Notes under the pieces: model-generated
Told to the model about the DNA's origin: nothing
The model's input: the letters and a program-made list of their open reading frames with translations, nothing else
The model's database searches: none
Shown here: positions 63,164 to 64,000 of the stretch, piece by piece
How positions within the stretch are numbered: position 1 is the stretch's first letter
Layout of the letters: every line of letters starts with the position of its first letter
Source: Histomonas meleagridis
Lineage: Eukaryota; Parabasalia; Tritrichomonadida; Dientamoebidae
Reading direction: 5' to 3'
DNA length: 64,000 nt
Assembly (NCBI GenBank): GCA_020186115.1
Contig: WSYJ01000013.1
Span: 310,001 to 374,000, forward strand
Translations under genes and position numbers: made by a program

Positions 63164-64000
63164 TAAATTTGTCAAATAACTCCCCCAAAAATTATTGAAA
63201 CAATTGTATCGGCTGCATTATCGTTGCTTTTTGTTAAGTTTATTAATTCAAATATTGAAAAAGCAGTGGTTAATTGTGATGTGACCTCAAAAAAATAAGT
63301 GGATTCGCGATCAGAAAATTGAAATGGCCCTAATTTCAATATATTTTTGGTCGGTGTACAGGATTACAAAAAGAAATTTTACCACAATTCGATTATTTAA
63401 CCGTAAACAGTTTGGGGTATCCCACGTTCAAATGAATATCGGTCTTTTTCTTCTAGCAAAAATATTTTTATCAACAAACTCAAAGACTAATATTTACACG
63501 TAACAAAGTCAATTCTCATGTATAAGTTTATACACTTTCTCTCTCTACAATAAATCAATTGATTATCAAACCTTTATCTTCAGTTAATGCACTCACAAAA
63601 ATTGAAATTGTTTTATAGTCAAATTCTATGTAAGAAATACTATCAACCAAATAACAAAATGAATTTTGTAATTTCTTACAATGATTGCTTTTTTGTGAAT
63701 ATTTCATTAAAAAAAATTATCTAAAAATGTTATAACTTAAATGTATAACATCTCGCGCTTATTCTTTATATTTTTAATTCATTTTTTTCCTTTCATATTT
63801 TAATCATTACACAAAATCTTATTTTATTTATATAAAATATGTGGATTATATTTTTTTAATGTCAGTGTCAATAAAATTCAAGGTATCAGTCTTTATTTTA
63901 CGATATTAAAACATCACTAAATTTACACTTTTTTAGATATTGTAAATGTTTAGCAGTGTAATTAACAATTAGAAACAGTGCTTAATGAGAACTTTTGGTC
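63164..64000. promoter_or_regulatory. upstream region of the long giant gene
   Basis: The first 140 bp (to about 63300) align with 27350-27514 upstream of the intact paralogue, including a minus-strand TTTCAATAATTTT a few tens of bases before the ATG, so the duplication took the promoter along. Further out, to the window end, the sequence is AT-rich and I find no gene, RNA or repeat. Confidence 0.55.

Overview
The window looks like nuclear DNA of a parabasalid (trichomonad) protist, most likely Tritrichomonas or a close relative. The grounds are long AT-rich genes with almost no introns, short intergenic spacers, and families that trichomonads carry in large numbers: TKL-type kinases fused to helical repeats, DUF3447/ankyrin proteins, BspA-like leucine-rich surface proteins, and decayed mariner, Tc1, MULE and pogo-like transposons. 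No bacterial operon signals are present. The species is an inference; no rRNA or other decisive marker lies in the window.

Left part (1-25 kb): housekeeping and signalling genes. These are an importin-beta-like HEAT protein, a TKL kinase with a helical-repeat tail, a SAPS-type phosphatase regulator, a DOCK-family Rho GEF, a Rab GTPase, a PHD-finger protein, a beta-adaptin, and several proteins I cannot assign. A decayed DUF3447 gene and a broken BspA-like surface-protein gene sit at 7.5-9.2 kb.

Centre and right (27-63 kb): two very large paralogous genes face each other tail to tail. One is intact (27515-32617, plus strand, 1700 aa). The other is 11.2 kb (63163-51987, minus strand) and is broken by two +1 insertions; it would have 3724 codons if both are errors. 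Both encode a coiled-coil head, an array of 82-96-residue modules each ending in a single-cysteine motif (KC[IL]KYE[LMV]KKLK), and a conserved tail of about 50 residues. I recognise no described family. This is the best candidate here for an undescribed system, perhaps a polymerising cytoskeletal or scaffold protein.

Between them (33-52 kb) lie three normal genes: a Ubl/UBA shuttle-like protein, a polytopic GT-C-like membrane protein, and a WW/MyTH4/RhoGAP protein that lacks the arginine finger. A DUF3447 pseudogene follows. Then comes a 12-kb graveyard of nested inverted repeats and transposons, including a mariner with intact ends and a 971-bp element with perfect 34-bp ends and an 8-bp target duplication inside a Tc1 pseudogene. 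A small coiled-coil gene within this graveyard reads through only if two short introns (25 and 50 nt) are removed.

In function, the ordinary genes cover vesicle traffic (Rab, beta-adaptin), Rho-type control of the cytoskeleton (DOCK GEF, MyTH4-RhoGAP), nuclear transport, phosphatase regulation and ubiquitin shuttling. They are not an operon and appear to be independently transcribed.
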